64,000 nucleotides of DNA from the NCBI GenBank assembly GCA_900109485.1, contig FOAY01000011.1, positions 71,377 through 135,376 on the forward strand, in the 5' to 3' direction. This document shows, piece after piece, positions 17,234 through 26,246 of this stretch. The notes beneath the pieces are model-generated. The model was not told the DNA's origin, searched no databases, and saw only the letters and a program-made list of their open reading frames with translations. Made by a program: the position numbers and the translations under genes. How positions within the stretch are numbered: position 1 is the stretch's first letter; the number at the start of each line of letters is the position of its first letter. Source of the DNA: Kosakonia sacchari (GTDB lineage Bacteria > Pseudomonadota > Gammaproteobacteria > Enterobacterales > Enterobacteriaceae).

Positions 17234-18499
17234 ATGAACACTACGCTACGCACTCTCACTCTTGCGTTAGCCGCTGCGCTGACTTCACCTTCACTGCTGG
17301 CTGCGACATCTGTACCGATCGACTTTCACGGCTACCTGCGCGGCGGCGTAGGCGTGTCCGGCGATGGCGGGCAGGTTGAGTGGCAAAAGAACAAGCTGGG
17401 ACGCCTGGGTAACGAATCCGATACCTACGGCGAACTGGAACTGGGCTCGGAAGTGTATAAAAAAGACGAGGTGAGTTTTTACCTCGACAGCATGGTGAGC
17501 ATGGTTTCCGATGGCTCTAACGACAACGAAACCACCATCGGCGACGACGCGCAGTTCGGCTTGCGCCAGTTGAATCTGCAAATCAAAGGGCTTATTCCCA
17601 ACGATCCCAACGCGGTAATCTGGGGCGGTAAACGTTACTACCAGCGCCACGATCTGCACATCATCGATACCAAATACTGGAACATCTCGGGTTCCGGTGC
17701 CGGGATTGAAAACTACACCTTCGGCCCTGGCGCGGTCTCGGTAGCCTGGATCCGTGGCGACGCTAACGATGTTGATTACCGCGTTGATAACGATAACGAC
17801 GTTAACATCAACTATATTGACCTTCGCTATGCGGGCTGGAAGCCGTGGTCAGGCGCGTGGACAGAGTTCGGCATCGATTACGCGATGCCAAATCCGACCA
17901 AAAAACAGAAAGAGTACGGCGGATTATACGAAGCGGATGATGGCGTGATGGTGACCGGCGAAATCAGCCAGGATATGTTTGGCGGCTATAACAAACTGGT
18001 GCTGCAGTACGCCAACAAAGGGCTGGCGCAGAACATGGTGTCGCAGGGCGGCGGCTGGTACGACATGTGGCACTATGTCAACGACGCCAGCGGCTACCGC
18101 GTGATTAACACCGGGCTGATTCCGCTTACCGAGAAGTTCTCGCTGAACCACGTGCTGACCTACGGTTCAGCCAATGACATCACGGAATATACCGACAAAA
18201 CCCGCCTGGTTTCACTGGTTGGTCGCGCGCAGTATCAGCTCACCAATTATGTACGTCTGATCGGTGAAGTCGGCGGTTTCTACCAGAAAGACGACTATAA
18301 AAACGGCACCCATTACAAACAGAGCGGCGAAAAATACACCTTCGCGGTGGGTCTGGCAGATGGCCCGGAATTTATGTCACGGCCTGAATTACGCGTATTC
18401 GCTTCGTATTTAAATGATTCGGAAGATGGAAAATCATTTGAAGACGGCACCAAAAATAATACCTGGAACTTTGGTGTACAGGTGGAAGCCTGGTGGTAA
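17234..18499 (+). CDS. ganL: LamB-type oligosaccharide porin of the galactan locus
   Basis: A 421-residue outer-membrane protein of the maltoporin (LamB) family. The signal peptide spans about residues 1-24 (LTLALAAALTSPSLLA), then VPIDFHGYLRGGVG, the usual first strand of LamB-like porins, and it ends with Trp-Trp after NTWNFGVQVEA, as an 18-strand barrel of this type should. The start is the ATG at 17234 behind AGAGGA; an upstream in-frame GTG lacks an SD. Divergent from ganR and apart from the main gan operon, it would pass galactan fragments into the periplasm. Confidence 0.88.
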   Translation: MNTTLRTLTLALAAALTSPSLLAATSVPIDFHGYLRGGVGVSGDGGQVEWQKNKLGRLGNESDTYGELELGSEVYKKDEVSFYLDSMVSMVSDGSNDNETTIGDDAQFGLRQLNLQIKGLIPNDPNAVIWGGKRYYQRHDLHIIDTKYWNISGSGAGIENYTFGPGAVSVAWIRGDANDVDYRVDNDNDVNINYIDLRYAGWKPWSGAWTEFGIDYAMPNPTKKQKEYGGLYEADDGVMVTGEISQDMFGGYNKLVLQYANKGLAQNMVSQGGGWYDMWHYVNDASGYRVINTGLIPLTEKFSLNHVLTYGSANDITEYTDKTRLVSLVGRAQYQLTNYVRLIGEVGGFYQKDDYKNGTHYKQSGEKYTFAVGLADGPEFMSRPELRVFASYLNDSEDGKSFEDGTKNNTWNFGVQVEAWW

Positions 18500-18703
18500 A
18501 TACACATCATCCTTCACGTTATATCTTTGTAGGCTGCACCTGTTTGCTCCGCTCAATAATTTGAGCAGGAACAGGTTTATCGCCACGATATAACGCGAAT
18601 GATAGTGTATATTAATTTATTGCCCTCGTTATTTATCTCCGAGAACTGCCAGGTCATTGCCTGACAGAATTTATATTGCCATTGCTTTTCTGTTCGTTAT
18701 TTA

Positions 18704-18731
18704 GGGATACCCTTGCAGGTATCCCATTTTT
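18704..18731 (+). terminator. Terminator downstream of ganL
   Basis: GGGATACC-CTTGCA-GGTATCCC perfect stem followed by ATTTTTATTT. A longer imperfect hairpin (about 18537-18578, CCTGTT...AACAGG arms) lies closer to the ganL stop codon. The gap 18500-18703 contains no gene. Confidence 0.75.
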
Positions 18732-18733
18732 AT

Positions 18734-19054
18734 TTATGTGCGGGAAGAAAAATGTTCATCGAGTAATTTACGCAGTGCATCTGATTGTTTGCCAAATATA
18801 GCATGCACCTGCTGACCCAGAATAATCACCCCCAGCGCGCCTTCATTTTGCAGCGCCTGAGAATCCACAATGGCCAGATCTTTCACCGTCACGCGCAAGC
18901 GGGTCAGACAGGCATCAACATTTTCAATATTCTCCGCACCGCCAAATGCCTGCGCCAGCCGCTGGATCAGTTGCAGCTCGGCCTCGCTGATGGGCACTGC
19001 CGCAGTATTTTTCGGTTCAGAGAAGTAGTGCAGGAAGGATTTAAGACTCACCAT
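18734..19054 (-). CDS. Stand-alone PTS EIIB domain, glucose (PtsG) type
   Basis: A 106-residue protein that is essentially only the EIIB domain of the glucose/N-acetylglucosamine PTS family. The phosphorylatable cysteine is in NVDACLTRLRV, and VHAIFGKQSD matches the corresponding part of E. coli PtsG. There is no EIIC or EIIA nearby, and gan uptake is by an ABC importer. The second of two adjacent ATGs (19054) has AGGAG at the better spacing. The gene lies after the terminator that follows ganA, so it needs read-through or its own promoter. In E. coli the PtsG EIIB binds the repressor Mlc, so a regulatory role is as likely as phosphotransfer. Confidence 0.85.
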   Translation of the reverse strand: MVSLKSFLHYFSEPKNTAAVPISEAELQLIQRLAQAFGGAENIENVDACLTRLRVTVKDLAIVDSQALQNEGALGVIILGQQVHAIFGKQSDALRKLLDEHFSSRT

Positions 19055-19079
19055 CATCGGCTCCTGATTATCATTAGAT

Positions 19080-19107
19080 AAAAAAAAGCCTGCCCGAATG
19101 GGCAGGC
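19080..19107 (-). terminator. Terminator after ganA
   Basis: Minus-strand GCCTGCCC-ATTC-GGGCAGGC perfect stem followed by TTTTTTTT, 14 bp after the ganA stop codon and before the EIIB gene. Confidence 0.93.
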
Positions 19108-19120
19108 ACATAACGCCGGC

Positions 19121-21178
19121 TTACGCCTGGCGGCTAACGACACGACAATCCCACGGCGTCAGCACCAGCGAGCCGGTGACGGCCGCGGCCGACAGACAAT
19201 CCTGGTAGCCTGGCGGCAGCGTAATCGTCTGTTGCTGGGCACTGAAGTTCTGGATAAAGACAAACGTGGTTTCACCGTCGGTACGCGCGGTAGCCACCAC
19301 GCCTGGCGGGAAATCCTGCTCAACGGCGCGCGGCAGCGCCAGTTCATCAATAATGCTGGCGAAGAAATCGCGCTGGAAAGCCAGATCGTTGCGCGAAGCG
19401 ACGTGCCACGCTTTCCCCTTGCCGAACTGATTGACCGTAACCGCCGGGCGTCCAGCGTAGAAATCATCCCGGTAAGTGGCCAGCGGTTTGGCGCTCTCGG
19501 CATGGATCAGTTCACAAAGATGACGCGCCTGGTACGGCCCCTGTAATCCGGCCTCGTTGCCCGCCAGCCCCTGCACCAGATTGCGTTCGTTGTCATCCAG
19601 GCAGTCGATCTCCTCCGCCCAGATACCCAGCAGTTTGCGCAGTGGGCCAGGGAAGCCGCCGAGATAGCAGAGATCGCTCTCGTTCACCACGCCGGTCCAG
19701 TAGGAGGTAACCAGATGCCCGCCCGCCGCGACAAACGCTTCGGCGCGTTCGGCAAAGCCCTCGCGCACCATATAGAGCATGGGCGCGATCACCAGTTGAT
19801 AACGGCTCAGATCCTCGTCGGCGTTAATGACATCCACCGCGATACCCTTTTCCCAGAACGGGCGGTAGTGCTCATTAACCGTTTTTTCGTACTCCAGCCC
19901 CTTATTGCGCGGACCTTCGGCATCATCCAGCGCCCAGCGGTTTTGCTGGTCGAAAATGATCGCCACGCGCGCATCAGTGCGACAGCCCATTACCGGCGTG
20001 AGTTTTGCCAGCATCTCGCCCAGCGCGCACACTTCGCGCCCGACGCGGGTATCCAGGTGACCAACATGGTCGATTACCGCGCCGTGGAACTTCTCAACCG
20101 AGCCGCGACTTTTGCGCCACTGAAAGTACTGTACCGAATCCGCGCCGTGCGCCACCGCCTGCAACGACGACAGAATATGCATCCCCGGCTTTTTCACTTT
20201 GCTGGTCGGCTGCCAGTTGGTGACGCTCGGTGTGGATTCCATCAGCACAAACGGTTTGCCGCCTTTCAGCGTGCGCATCATGTCGTGATACATCGCGGTG
20301 TAGCAGGCAAGCTGCGTTTCGTCTTTGTCCCGGTGCCACATTGGATAGCTGTCCCAGGAGATAAAGTCGAGCGCTGGCGCGAGCTGCCAGTAGTCGTAAT
20401 CGTAGAAATACTCCATAAAGTTGGTGGTCACCGGCAGCTGCGCATTCGCGGCTTTCAATGGCGCGATTTCATGGCGGCAGAAATCGGTGACCTGTGCGGT
20501 ATTAAAGCGCCGCCAGTCGAGATTCAGGCCGTGGATCGACACTTCGCCCTGCGGCGATGGCGACTGAATTTGCGACCAGTCGCTGTAAGTGTGGCTCCAG
20601 AAATCGCTCCACCAGGCATGGTTGAGGTTTTCCAGCGTCTGGTAACGGGCCTGCAGCCAGTCGCGGAATTTTTGCTGACACAAATCGCAGTGGCATTCAC
20701 CGCCGTACTCGTTGGAAATATGCCAGCCGAGTACCGCCGGATGCTGCGCATAGCGCTCAGCCAGCAGCGTATTGATTTTCAGCGTTTTTTCCCGGTAGAC
20801 CGGCGATGTCATGCAGTGGTTGTGCCGTCCTCCGTGCAGCGCTGGCACGCGATCGCGCCCGACGCGCAGCACTTGCGGGTATTTCTGCGACATCCAGGCG
20901 GGCCGCGCGCCGCTCGGCGTAGCGAGGAAAATATGAATTCCCGCCGCATATAATTTTTCAATCACCGTATCCAGCCAGGCGAAATTAAATTCACCTTCCC
21001 GCGGCTCCAGTTTCGACCAGCTAAATATCCCGACCGACATGACATTGCAATTTGCCTGTTTCATCATGGCAATATCGTTATCAATAATTCCGGGGTAATT
21101 CTCCCATTGTTCCGGGTTATAGTCCGCGCCATGCAATAGCGAGACAACCTTCGGGCTTAAAGGCGCAAATTTATTCAT
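19121..21178 (-). CDS. ganA: GH42 beta-galactosidase
   Basis: A cytoplasmic 685-residue glycoside hydrolase family 42 enzyme that removes galactose from imported galactooligosaccharides. The acid/base residue is E157 (HISNEYGGECHC, which also shows the zinc-cluster cysteines 162, 164 and 167), and the nucleophile is E314 (FVLMESTPS). The catalytic barrel is followed by the trimerisation and C-terminal beta domains at full family length. There is no signal peptide. It is the last gene before the gan operon terminator and follows ganB by 31 bp. Confidence 0.95.
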   Translation of the reverse strand: MNKFAPLSPKVVSLLHGADYNPEQWENYPGIIDNDIAMMKQANCNVMSVGIFSWSKLEPREGEFNFAWLDTVIEKLYAAGIHIFLATPSGARPAWMSQKYPQVLRVGRDRVPALHGGRHNHCMTSPVYREKTLKINTLLAERYAQHPAVLGWHISNEYGGECHCDLCQQKFRDWLQARYQTLENLNHAWWSDFWSHTYSDWSQIQSPSPQGEVSIHGLNLDWRRFNTAQVTDFCRHEIAPLKAANAQLPVTTNFMEYFYDYDYWQLAPALDFISWDSYPMWHRDKDETQLACYTAMYHDMMRTLKGGKPFVLMESTPSVTNWQPTSKVKKPGMHILSSLQAVAHGADSVQYFQWRKSRGSVEKFHGAVIDHVGHLDTRVGREVCALGEMLAKLTPVMGCRTDARVAIIFDQQNRWALDDAEGPRNKGLEYEKTVNEHYRPFWEKGIAVDVINADEDLSRYQLVIAPMLYMVREGFAERAEAFVAAGGHLVTSYWTGVVNESDLCYLGGFPGPLRKLLGIWAEEIDCLDDNERNLVQGLAGNEAGLQGPYQARHLCELIHAESAKPLATYRDDFYAGRPAVTVNQFGKGKAWHVASRNDLAFQRDFFASIIDELALPRAVEQDFPPGVVATARTDGETTFVFIQNFSAQQQTITLPPGYQDCLSAAAVTGSLVLTPWDCRVVSRQA

Positions 21179-21209
21179 ATTAAACGTCCTGAAATTTACA
21201 ACACCAGAG

Positions 21210-22409
21210 TTAATTAAAGACTTTCACTGAAGGCAGCACTTTCCCCTGACAATCAAACAGCGCCTGATTTTCCCGCGCGTTGCCCTCTTTCCACTTATCG
21301 TTGATATAATTCATTCCCGCCTGCGTCGCCCAGGTATTTCCCGGTACGGCAATCCAGGTTGGCTCCCAATAAAAAATACCTTTACCGCGATGGCCCTGAA
21401 CATTCATCACGGACTGCATTAAATCGTGGATATAGTCATATTGCCCCTGCACGGTGCCAGGGTAGCCGCCCGCTTTCTCTTCTTTCTCCTGGAAGCTGTT
21501 TTCCGCGTTATCGCAGTTAGCCAGCGTATAGCCGTAAGCCGCTTCCACTACAATCACATCTTTGTTGTAGCGCTTGCTGATGTCATCCATATTGGACTGC
21601 AACGCGCTTATCGGCCCGTTCCAGTAGGTATACATCGACAGTCCAATCACATCGAACGGCACATTGCGTTTGGTGATCTCATCAAACCACCAGCGGAAGG
21701 TATCGTTTTTGGTGCCCTCGGCCAGGTGCAGCATGATCTTCACCTGTTCGCCGTTTTTCAGGTTCTCCTTCAGCCCGTCAATCGCTGAAGTGAGCAGCCC
21801 CGCCAGCCGGTCAAACTCGCCGCCGCCCTGCCCCCAGCTTTTGCCTTCCGGCCACAGTATGCCGGAGTTAATTTCATTGCCGATTTGCACCATATCCGGC
21901 AGCACGCCCTCCTGCTTAAAGCGGGCGATGGTGTCGCGGGTATAGTCGTGGATCGCCGTTTTTAGCTGTGCATAATCCATTTTTTCCCAGGCTTTCGGTT
22001 TGAACTGTTTGCCGGGATCGGTCCAGAAATCGCTGTAGTGAAAATCGAGCAGCAGCTTCATGCCCTGCGCTTTCGCCCGTTTTGCCAGCGCCAGCGTGGT
22101 CGCCAGATCGTTATCGCCGCCGCCGTAAGCCTGGCCCTGCGCATCTTTCGGATCGACCCACAAGCGCAAGCGCACATAGTTAACGCCGTTGGCTTTCAGG
22201 ATGGCGAGCGCATCCTGTTGCTGATTTTTGTCGTTATAAAACTTCGCCCCGTGCTTTTCGGCATCCAACAGCGTGGAGATATCAGCCCCCTTAATAAAGT
22301 CGGCGGACATGCCGCTGAACGGGCGCGTCTTTAACGCATCGGCGGCAAACGTGCTGGCGGACAAACTACAGAGACAAACAGCAAGCAGAGCGGGTGTAAA
22401 TCTTTTCAT
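21210..22409 (-). CDS. ganB: Arabinogalactan endo-beta-1,4-galactanase (GH53)
   Basis: Periplasmic or secreted endo-galactanase of glycoside hydrolase family 53, 399 residues with a signal peptide ending around SASTFAA (residue 23). The catalytic acid/base is in MVQIGNEINSG and the nucleophile in VIVVEAAYGYT. It cuts the beta-1,4-galactan side chains of pectin into short oligomers. Its ATG lies 4 bp after the ganQ stop, with the SD (AAAGGA) overlapping that stop codon, so the genes are coupled. Confidence 0.95.
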   Translation of the reverse strand: MKRFTPALLAVCLCSLSASTFAADALKTRPFSGMSADFIKGADISTLLDAEKHGAKFYNDKNQQQDALAILKANGVNYVRLRLWVDPKDAQGQAYGGGDNDLATTLALAKRAKAQGMKLLLDFHYSDFWTDPGKQFKPKAWEKMDYAQLKTAIHDYTRDTIARFKQEGVLPDMVQIGNEINSGILWPEGKSWGQGGGEFDRLAGLLTSAIDGLKENLKNGEQVKIMLHLAEGTKNDTFRWWFDEITKRNVPFDVIGLSMYTYWNGPISALQSNMDDISKRYNKDVIVVEAAYGYTLANCDNAENSFQEKEEKAGGYPGTVQGQYDYIHDLMQSVMNVQGHRGKGIFYWEPTWIAVPGNTWATQAGMNYINDKWKEGNARENQALFDCQGKVLPSVKVFN

Positions 22410-22413
22410 GTGG

Positions 22414-23265
22414 TTATCCTTTGGTGCTGCCGGAGGTCAGGCCGGAGACGAAGTATTTTTGTAAGGCAAGGTAGAGAATGGCCACCGGCACGGCGATCAA
22501 TACCGCGCCCGCCGCATAGGTGGTGTAACTGGCACCCATTTTTTGCGCCACCAGGTTGTAGAGGCCAATCGGCAGCGTGTATTTGTCCGGGGTGCGCAAA
22601 ATGGTGCTGGAGAGGATGAAATCCCCCAGCGGTCCGGTGAAGGAGAACAGCGCCACGACCGCCACAATCGGCTTCGACAGCGGCATGATGATCTCGATAA
22701 AGATGCGGAAGTTGCTGGCGCCGTCCATGCGCGCAGATTCATCCAGGTCGCGCGGGATGGCATCGAGATAGCCCTTCATCAGATAAGTATTCATCGGGAT
22801 CATCCCGGCCACGTAGATCAGCACCAGCGCCATATGGCTGTTGATCAACCCCAGCAGTTGCGACAGCACGAAGATGGCGATCAGCGCGGAAAACTGCGGG
22901 ATCATCTGCAACAGCAAAAACAGCATCAGGCCATTCTGCCGCCCCTTAAAACGAAAACGCGAAAAGGCGTAGGCGGTAAAGCTGACGCTGATTAAGGTCA
23001 GCACCATCGTCAGCAGGCTGATCTTCATTGAATTCCAGTACCAGGTCAGGTAGTTCACCTGGCCGTTAAACAGATCGGCATAGTGCTGGAATGAGAGGTT
23101 TTCCGGGATGATCGAGGTGCTGAGCAGGCTGTTACCGGCGTTCAGCGACGCGCCGACCGTCCACACCAGCGGGTAGATAATGATCAGCGATACCAGCGCG
23201 ATAACCAGCCAGGAGAGCGACAGGCGGATCCACTTCTCGCGGCGGATACTTTGTGATTTAGCCAT
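22414..23265 (-). CDS. ganQ: Galactooligosaccharide ABC transporter permease (MalG-like)
   Basis: Inner-membrane permease of 283 residues in the MalG family with about six hydrophobic segments. The EAA loop reads DLDESARMDGASNFRIF at about residues 178-194, which contacts the ATPase. The start ATG at 23265 follows AAGGGAAG by a normal distance and comes 10 bp after the ganP stop; in-frame sequence upstream belongs to the ganP 3' end. Partner of GanP. Confidence 0.92.
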   Translation of the reverse strand: MAKSQSIRREKWIRLSLSWLVIALVSLIIIYPLVWTVGASLNAGNSLLSTSIIPENLSFQHYADLFNGQVNYLTWYWNSMKISLLTMVLTLISVSFTAYAFSRFRFKGRQNGLMLFLLLQMIPQFSALIAIFVLSQLLGLINSHMALVLIYVAGMIPMNTYLMKGYLDAIPRDLDESARMDGASNFRIFIEIIMPLSKPIVAVVALFSFTGPLGDFILSSTILRTPDKYTLPIGLYNLVAQKMGASYTTYAAGAVLIAVPVAILYLALQKYFVSGLTSGSTKG

Positions 23266-23275
23266 TTTTCTTCCC

Positions 23276-24580
23276 TTATGCCATGTCGTCGTTTTTAAAA
23301 GATTTGGTGGCGCGGAATTGCCACAATGCCAGGCCGACGACAAAAATCGACAGCAAAATGGTGATGGTCGCCGCAATCGCGTACTGCGAAGAGGACATCG
23401 TCAGTTTGTAGATCCACGACACCAGAATATCGGTGCCGCCTGCGTTTGCGCCCGCCACCGCCGGACCACCGTTGTTAAACAGGTAGATGATGTTGAAGTT
23501 ATTAAAATTGAAGGTGTACTGGGTGATGATGATCGGCGCGATGGAGTAGAGCACCAGCGGCAACGTAATGGTACGCAGCCGGGTCCAGGTGCTGGCGCCG
23601 TCCATCTTCGCCGCTTCGTACAGATCGTCCGGAATCGCCTGCAACACCCCGGTGGTCATGGCAAAGACAAACGGGAAGCCGAGCCAAGTTTGCATCATGA
23701 TCAGCGCGGTTTTCGTCCAGAACGGATCGGTCAACCACGCGTTCGGCGCAATACCGAAGAAAGCCAGAATGGCGTTGTTAATCACGCCAAATGAGTCGTT
23801 AAACATTCCGGCGAAGACCAGAATGGTGACAAAGCCCGGCACCGCCCACGGCAGAATAAAAATGGTGCGCACCAGCGGTTTGAAGCGTAGATCTTTCTGG
23901 TTCACCAGGATCGCCAGTAGCACGCCAACGGTGCATTGCAAGGTGGTCGCCAGCAGCGTCCAGACCACCGTCCACTGCAACACATCGAGGAAGGTCGAAC
24001 GCCAGATCGACAGGGTAAAGATATTGACGAAATTCTTTAATCCCACCCAGTCCACCAGTTTGGCGGGCGGCGTGTGATAGAGGTTGTAGTTGGTGAAAGC
24101 GATAGAGAAGCCGAACAGGATCGGGAAAATCACCACAAACACCAGCAGGATGAAGCCAGGCGTGATCATCAGATAGGGAAAACCGTCGCTGAGCAGCAGT
24201 TGATACTGCTTGCGCACGCTGTTCAGCGGCTTACCTTCGTCGCGCTTTTTGCCGTTGATCCATGCATCGCGTAGCGACAGATACCAGACCATCAGGCCAA
24301 AGGCGATGATCAGCAGGCTGATGATCCCTTCTGCCAGCAAAAAGATCGAGTTATCGCGCGGCACTTCTTCGCCGAGGGTATATAGCCCCCAGATCCCCTC
24401 GCGCAAAAAATCGTAAAAAATGCCGGTAAAACTGCTCAGCAGGACAAGGAAGATAAGGCCTTTTAGCCACTGGCGATGATAAAACTGACCAAAGCCCGGC
24501 ACAATGGCCAGCAGCAGCCCGCACCACGCATGACGCCCGGCTTGCGTTTTGGCAAAATTCTCGCTGGGACTGATAATCAC
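23276..24580 (-). CDS. ganP: Galactooligosaccharide ABC transporter permease (MalF-like)
   Basis: Inner-membrane permease of 434 residues in the MalF family. Two N-terminal helices and an extra cytoplasmic segment precede the core, as in MalF proteins, and the EAA loop is DDLYEAAKMDGAST. The start codon is GTG at 24580, with AAGGAG 6 nt upstream. A 9-bp perfect hairpin and a heptamer repeat separate it from ganS, which probably lowers its expression relative to the binding protein. Confidence 0.92.
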   Translation of the reverse strand: MIISPSENFAKTQAGRHAWCGLLLAIVPGFGQFYHRQWLKGLIFLVLLSSFTGIFYDFLREGIWGLYTLGEEVPRDNSIFLLAEGIISLLIIAFGLMVWYLSLRDAWINGKKRDEGKPLNSVRKQYQLLLSDGFPYLMITPGFILLVFVVIFPILFGFSIAFTNYNLYHTPPAKLVDWVGLKNFVNIFTLSIWRSTFLDVLQWTVVWTLLATTLQCTVGVLLAILVNQKDLRFKPLVRTIFILPWAVPGFVTILVFAGMFNDSFGVINNAILAFFGIAPNAWLTDPFWTKTALIMMQTWLGFPFVFAMTTGVLQAIPDDLYEAAKMDGASTWTRLRTITLPLVLYSIAPIIITQYTFNFNNFNIIYLFNNGGPAVAGANAGGTDILVSWIYKLTMSSSQYAIAATITILLSIFVVGLALWQFRATKSFKNDDMA

Positions 24581-24598
24581 GTACGACTCCTTTTCGAC

Positions 24599-24620
24599 AA
24601 CGGGAGGTTGCCCTCCCGTT
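24599..24620 (-). promoter_or_regulatory. Intergenic stem-loop between ganS and ganP
   Basis: A 9-bp perfect inverted repeat, AACGGGAGG and CCTCCCGTT, with a 4-nt loop and no T-run. Placed between binding-protein and permease genes, it resembles mRNA-stabilising or attenuating elements such as that between malE and malF. Confidence 0.6.
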
Positions 24621-24634
24621 CTGCTACCACAAGC

Positions 24635-24671
24635 GGTTACTGGTTACTGGTTACTGGTTACTGGTTACTGG
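24635..24671. repeat. Heptanucleotide tandem repeat (GGTTACT x5) at the ganS stop
   Basis: Five exact copies of GGTTACT followed by GG. Read on the minus strand, the ganS stop codon lies inside the second unit reached, so the last residues (SNQ) are coded by the repeat. Any change that keeps at least two units would leave the protein unchanged but alter the spacing to ganP by 7 nt. Confidence 0.95.
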
Positions 24672-25893
24672 CCTGCATGGCTTCAACTTGCATATGGATC
24701 TGTTTGGTCGCGGCATCGAGCGCGGCCTGCGGTTCCTGCTTGCCGGTCAGACTCAGCTCCAGCGCGGCATTTGCCGGTCCCCAGACTTCGCCCATTTCCG
24801 GAATGCCCGGCATCGCCGTCGCGCGCGCAGCCTGTACCGCCACTGCACTGGCTTTTTCGTCATTTTTAATGACCGGATCGTCAATCATCGCTTTCTGCGC
24901 CGGGATCTCGCGGGTGGCGATATAGCGCGTTTTCACGTACTGCGGCTGGTTGATAAATTCGATAAATTGCTGCGCCAGTTGCTTGTCTTTACTCCAGGTG
25001 GAGACGACATAGCCTTTCACGCCGAGGAAGGAGCTCATCGGTTTGCCGTCCGGCAGGTTCGGCAGCGGCACCACGCCGTAGTTAATGCCAGCGGCTTCAT
25101 AGGGCTGGAATGCCCACGGGCCATTAATCACCGCTGTGGCTTTTTTCTCGGTAAACAGCGAATCGATGGCGTTCAGCCCGTTATCGCCGAGGATCCCCGA
25201 CGGAAACACCCCTTCGCTGTAGAATTTTTTCAGGAAGGTGACGGCTTCTACCGCGCCCGGTTTATTGAGGCCGATATCCTGCGGGTTGTAGCCGCCTTTG
25301 TCGTTTTTGCCGAACAGGTAGCCGCCCATTGGGCCGATGGCGCCCCAGCTGTAATAGATCTGGTCAAATTTCGCTAACAGACCGTATTTGTTCTGCTCGC
25401 GCTGTTTTTTCGAGTAGTCAAGCCACTCCGGCAGGCTTTGCAGCGGCTTGTCGAGCAGATCTTTGTTGTAAATCAGCACCAGCGTTTCTACCGCTTTCGG
25501 TACGCCATACAGAGTGTTATCCAGACGAAAGGCGTTGATGGACGCCGGGGTAAAAGCGTCAACCTTTTCTTTGTCCAGATTCAGGGGGGTCAGCAACCCT
25601 TGCACAACCGCGCCGCCCAACTGATCATTGGGGATAACCAGCACATCCGGCCCGATGCCAGCCGGGCCATCAAGGCGTAATTTTTCCAGCTGCTGCGCGT
25701 AGGGCATTTCCTGCACGTTCACTTTAACGTCGTACTTTTGCTCAAAATCTTTGACGGCATCCTGGATACCGACGGACTTTTTGATGTCTTCCCAGACGTT
25801 AAGCTGCTTTGTCGCCGCGTGCGCCGACAGGCTAATAAGCTGGCCGGCAGCCAGTGCAGAGAGGATCAGTGCGGTAAGTGTTCTCTTTTTCAT
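24658..25893 (-). CDS. ganS: Galactooligosaccharide-binding protein of ABC transporter (MalE-like)
   Basis: Periplasmic receptor of 411 residues in the MalE/SBP_bac_1 family. The signal peptide is MKKRTLTALIL... ending near SAHA (residue 26). The mature part has NVWEDIKKS, GPDVLVIPNDQLG, a YGVPKAVETLVLIYNKD segment and INGPWAF, all matching maltodextrin-type receptors. The ATG at 25893 follows GAGGGTGATA. It is the first gene of the operon ganS-P-Q-B-A and should be its most abundant product. Confidence 0.93.
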   Translation of the reverse strand: MKKRTLTALILSALAAGQLISLSAHAATKQLNVWEDIKKSVGIQDAVKDFEQKYDVKVNVQEMPYAQQLEKLRLDGPAGIGPDVLVIPNDQLGGAVVQGLLTPLNLDKEKVDAFTPASINAFRLDNTLYGVPKAVETLVLIYNKDLLDKPLQSLPEWLDYSKKQREQNKYGLLAKFDQIYYSWGAIGPMGGYLFGKNDKGGYNPQDIGLNKPGAVEAVTFLKKFYSEGVFPSGILGDNGLNAIDSLFTEKKATAVINGPWAFQPYEAAGINYGVVPLPNLPDGKPMSSFLGVKGYVVSTWSKDKQLAQQFIEFINQPQYVKTRYIATREIPAQKAMIDDPVIKNDEKASAVAVQAARATAMPGIPEMGEVWGPANAALELSLTGKQEPQAALDAATKQIHMQVEAMQASNQ

Positions 25894-26056
25894 TATCACC
25901 CTCATGTCAAGGTATAACATTTTAGTGGTTTTTATGGTGCAACATCCGATGAGACAGCGTAAAAATCACCTGATATTACTGGGTTTAAAACGCATTCACG
26001 CGCCTTATCGAATTTGTTATACGCTACGCTTGAGCGTTTAATAAAACGAGAATTAA

Positions 26057-26074
26057 CTGTCAGTTGTGTGACAG
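26057..26074. promoter_or_regulatory. Inverted repeat in the ganS/ATPase divergent region
   Basis: CTGTCA and TGACAG arms separated by 6 nt, midway in the 353-bp region between two divergent genes. It overlaps a TGTGA half-site. It could bind GanR or another regulator, but it differs from the inverted repeat near ganL. No gene was seen in 25894-26246. Confidence 0.35.
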
Positions 26075-26246
26075 ATGCAACAGAAATGGAAATTCGATAT
26101 AGGGCGCGAAATCACTGGAAGTTATAGTCTGAGCATGAATTTTCGCGGTTGAGCAGCCCAGTCGCCTGATTGTTATACGTAAAACAAAAACATCCGACAA
26201 CGCGCTTATCGCAGCACATAACGGCTACTAATTTCGGGGAACGTTG

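Noticed and set aside
19715-20953. A 412-codon open frame on the plus strand
   Set aside because: It lies wholly antisense to ganA, whose GH42 motifs are complete; it has Arg/His-rich low-information composition and no ribosome-binding site.
24635-24671. Phase-variable contingency locus switching GanS on or off
   Set aside because: The stop codon lies in the second repeat unit read, so gain or loss of units down to two does not change the protein; only downstream spacing would vary.
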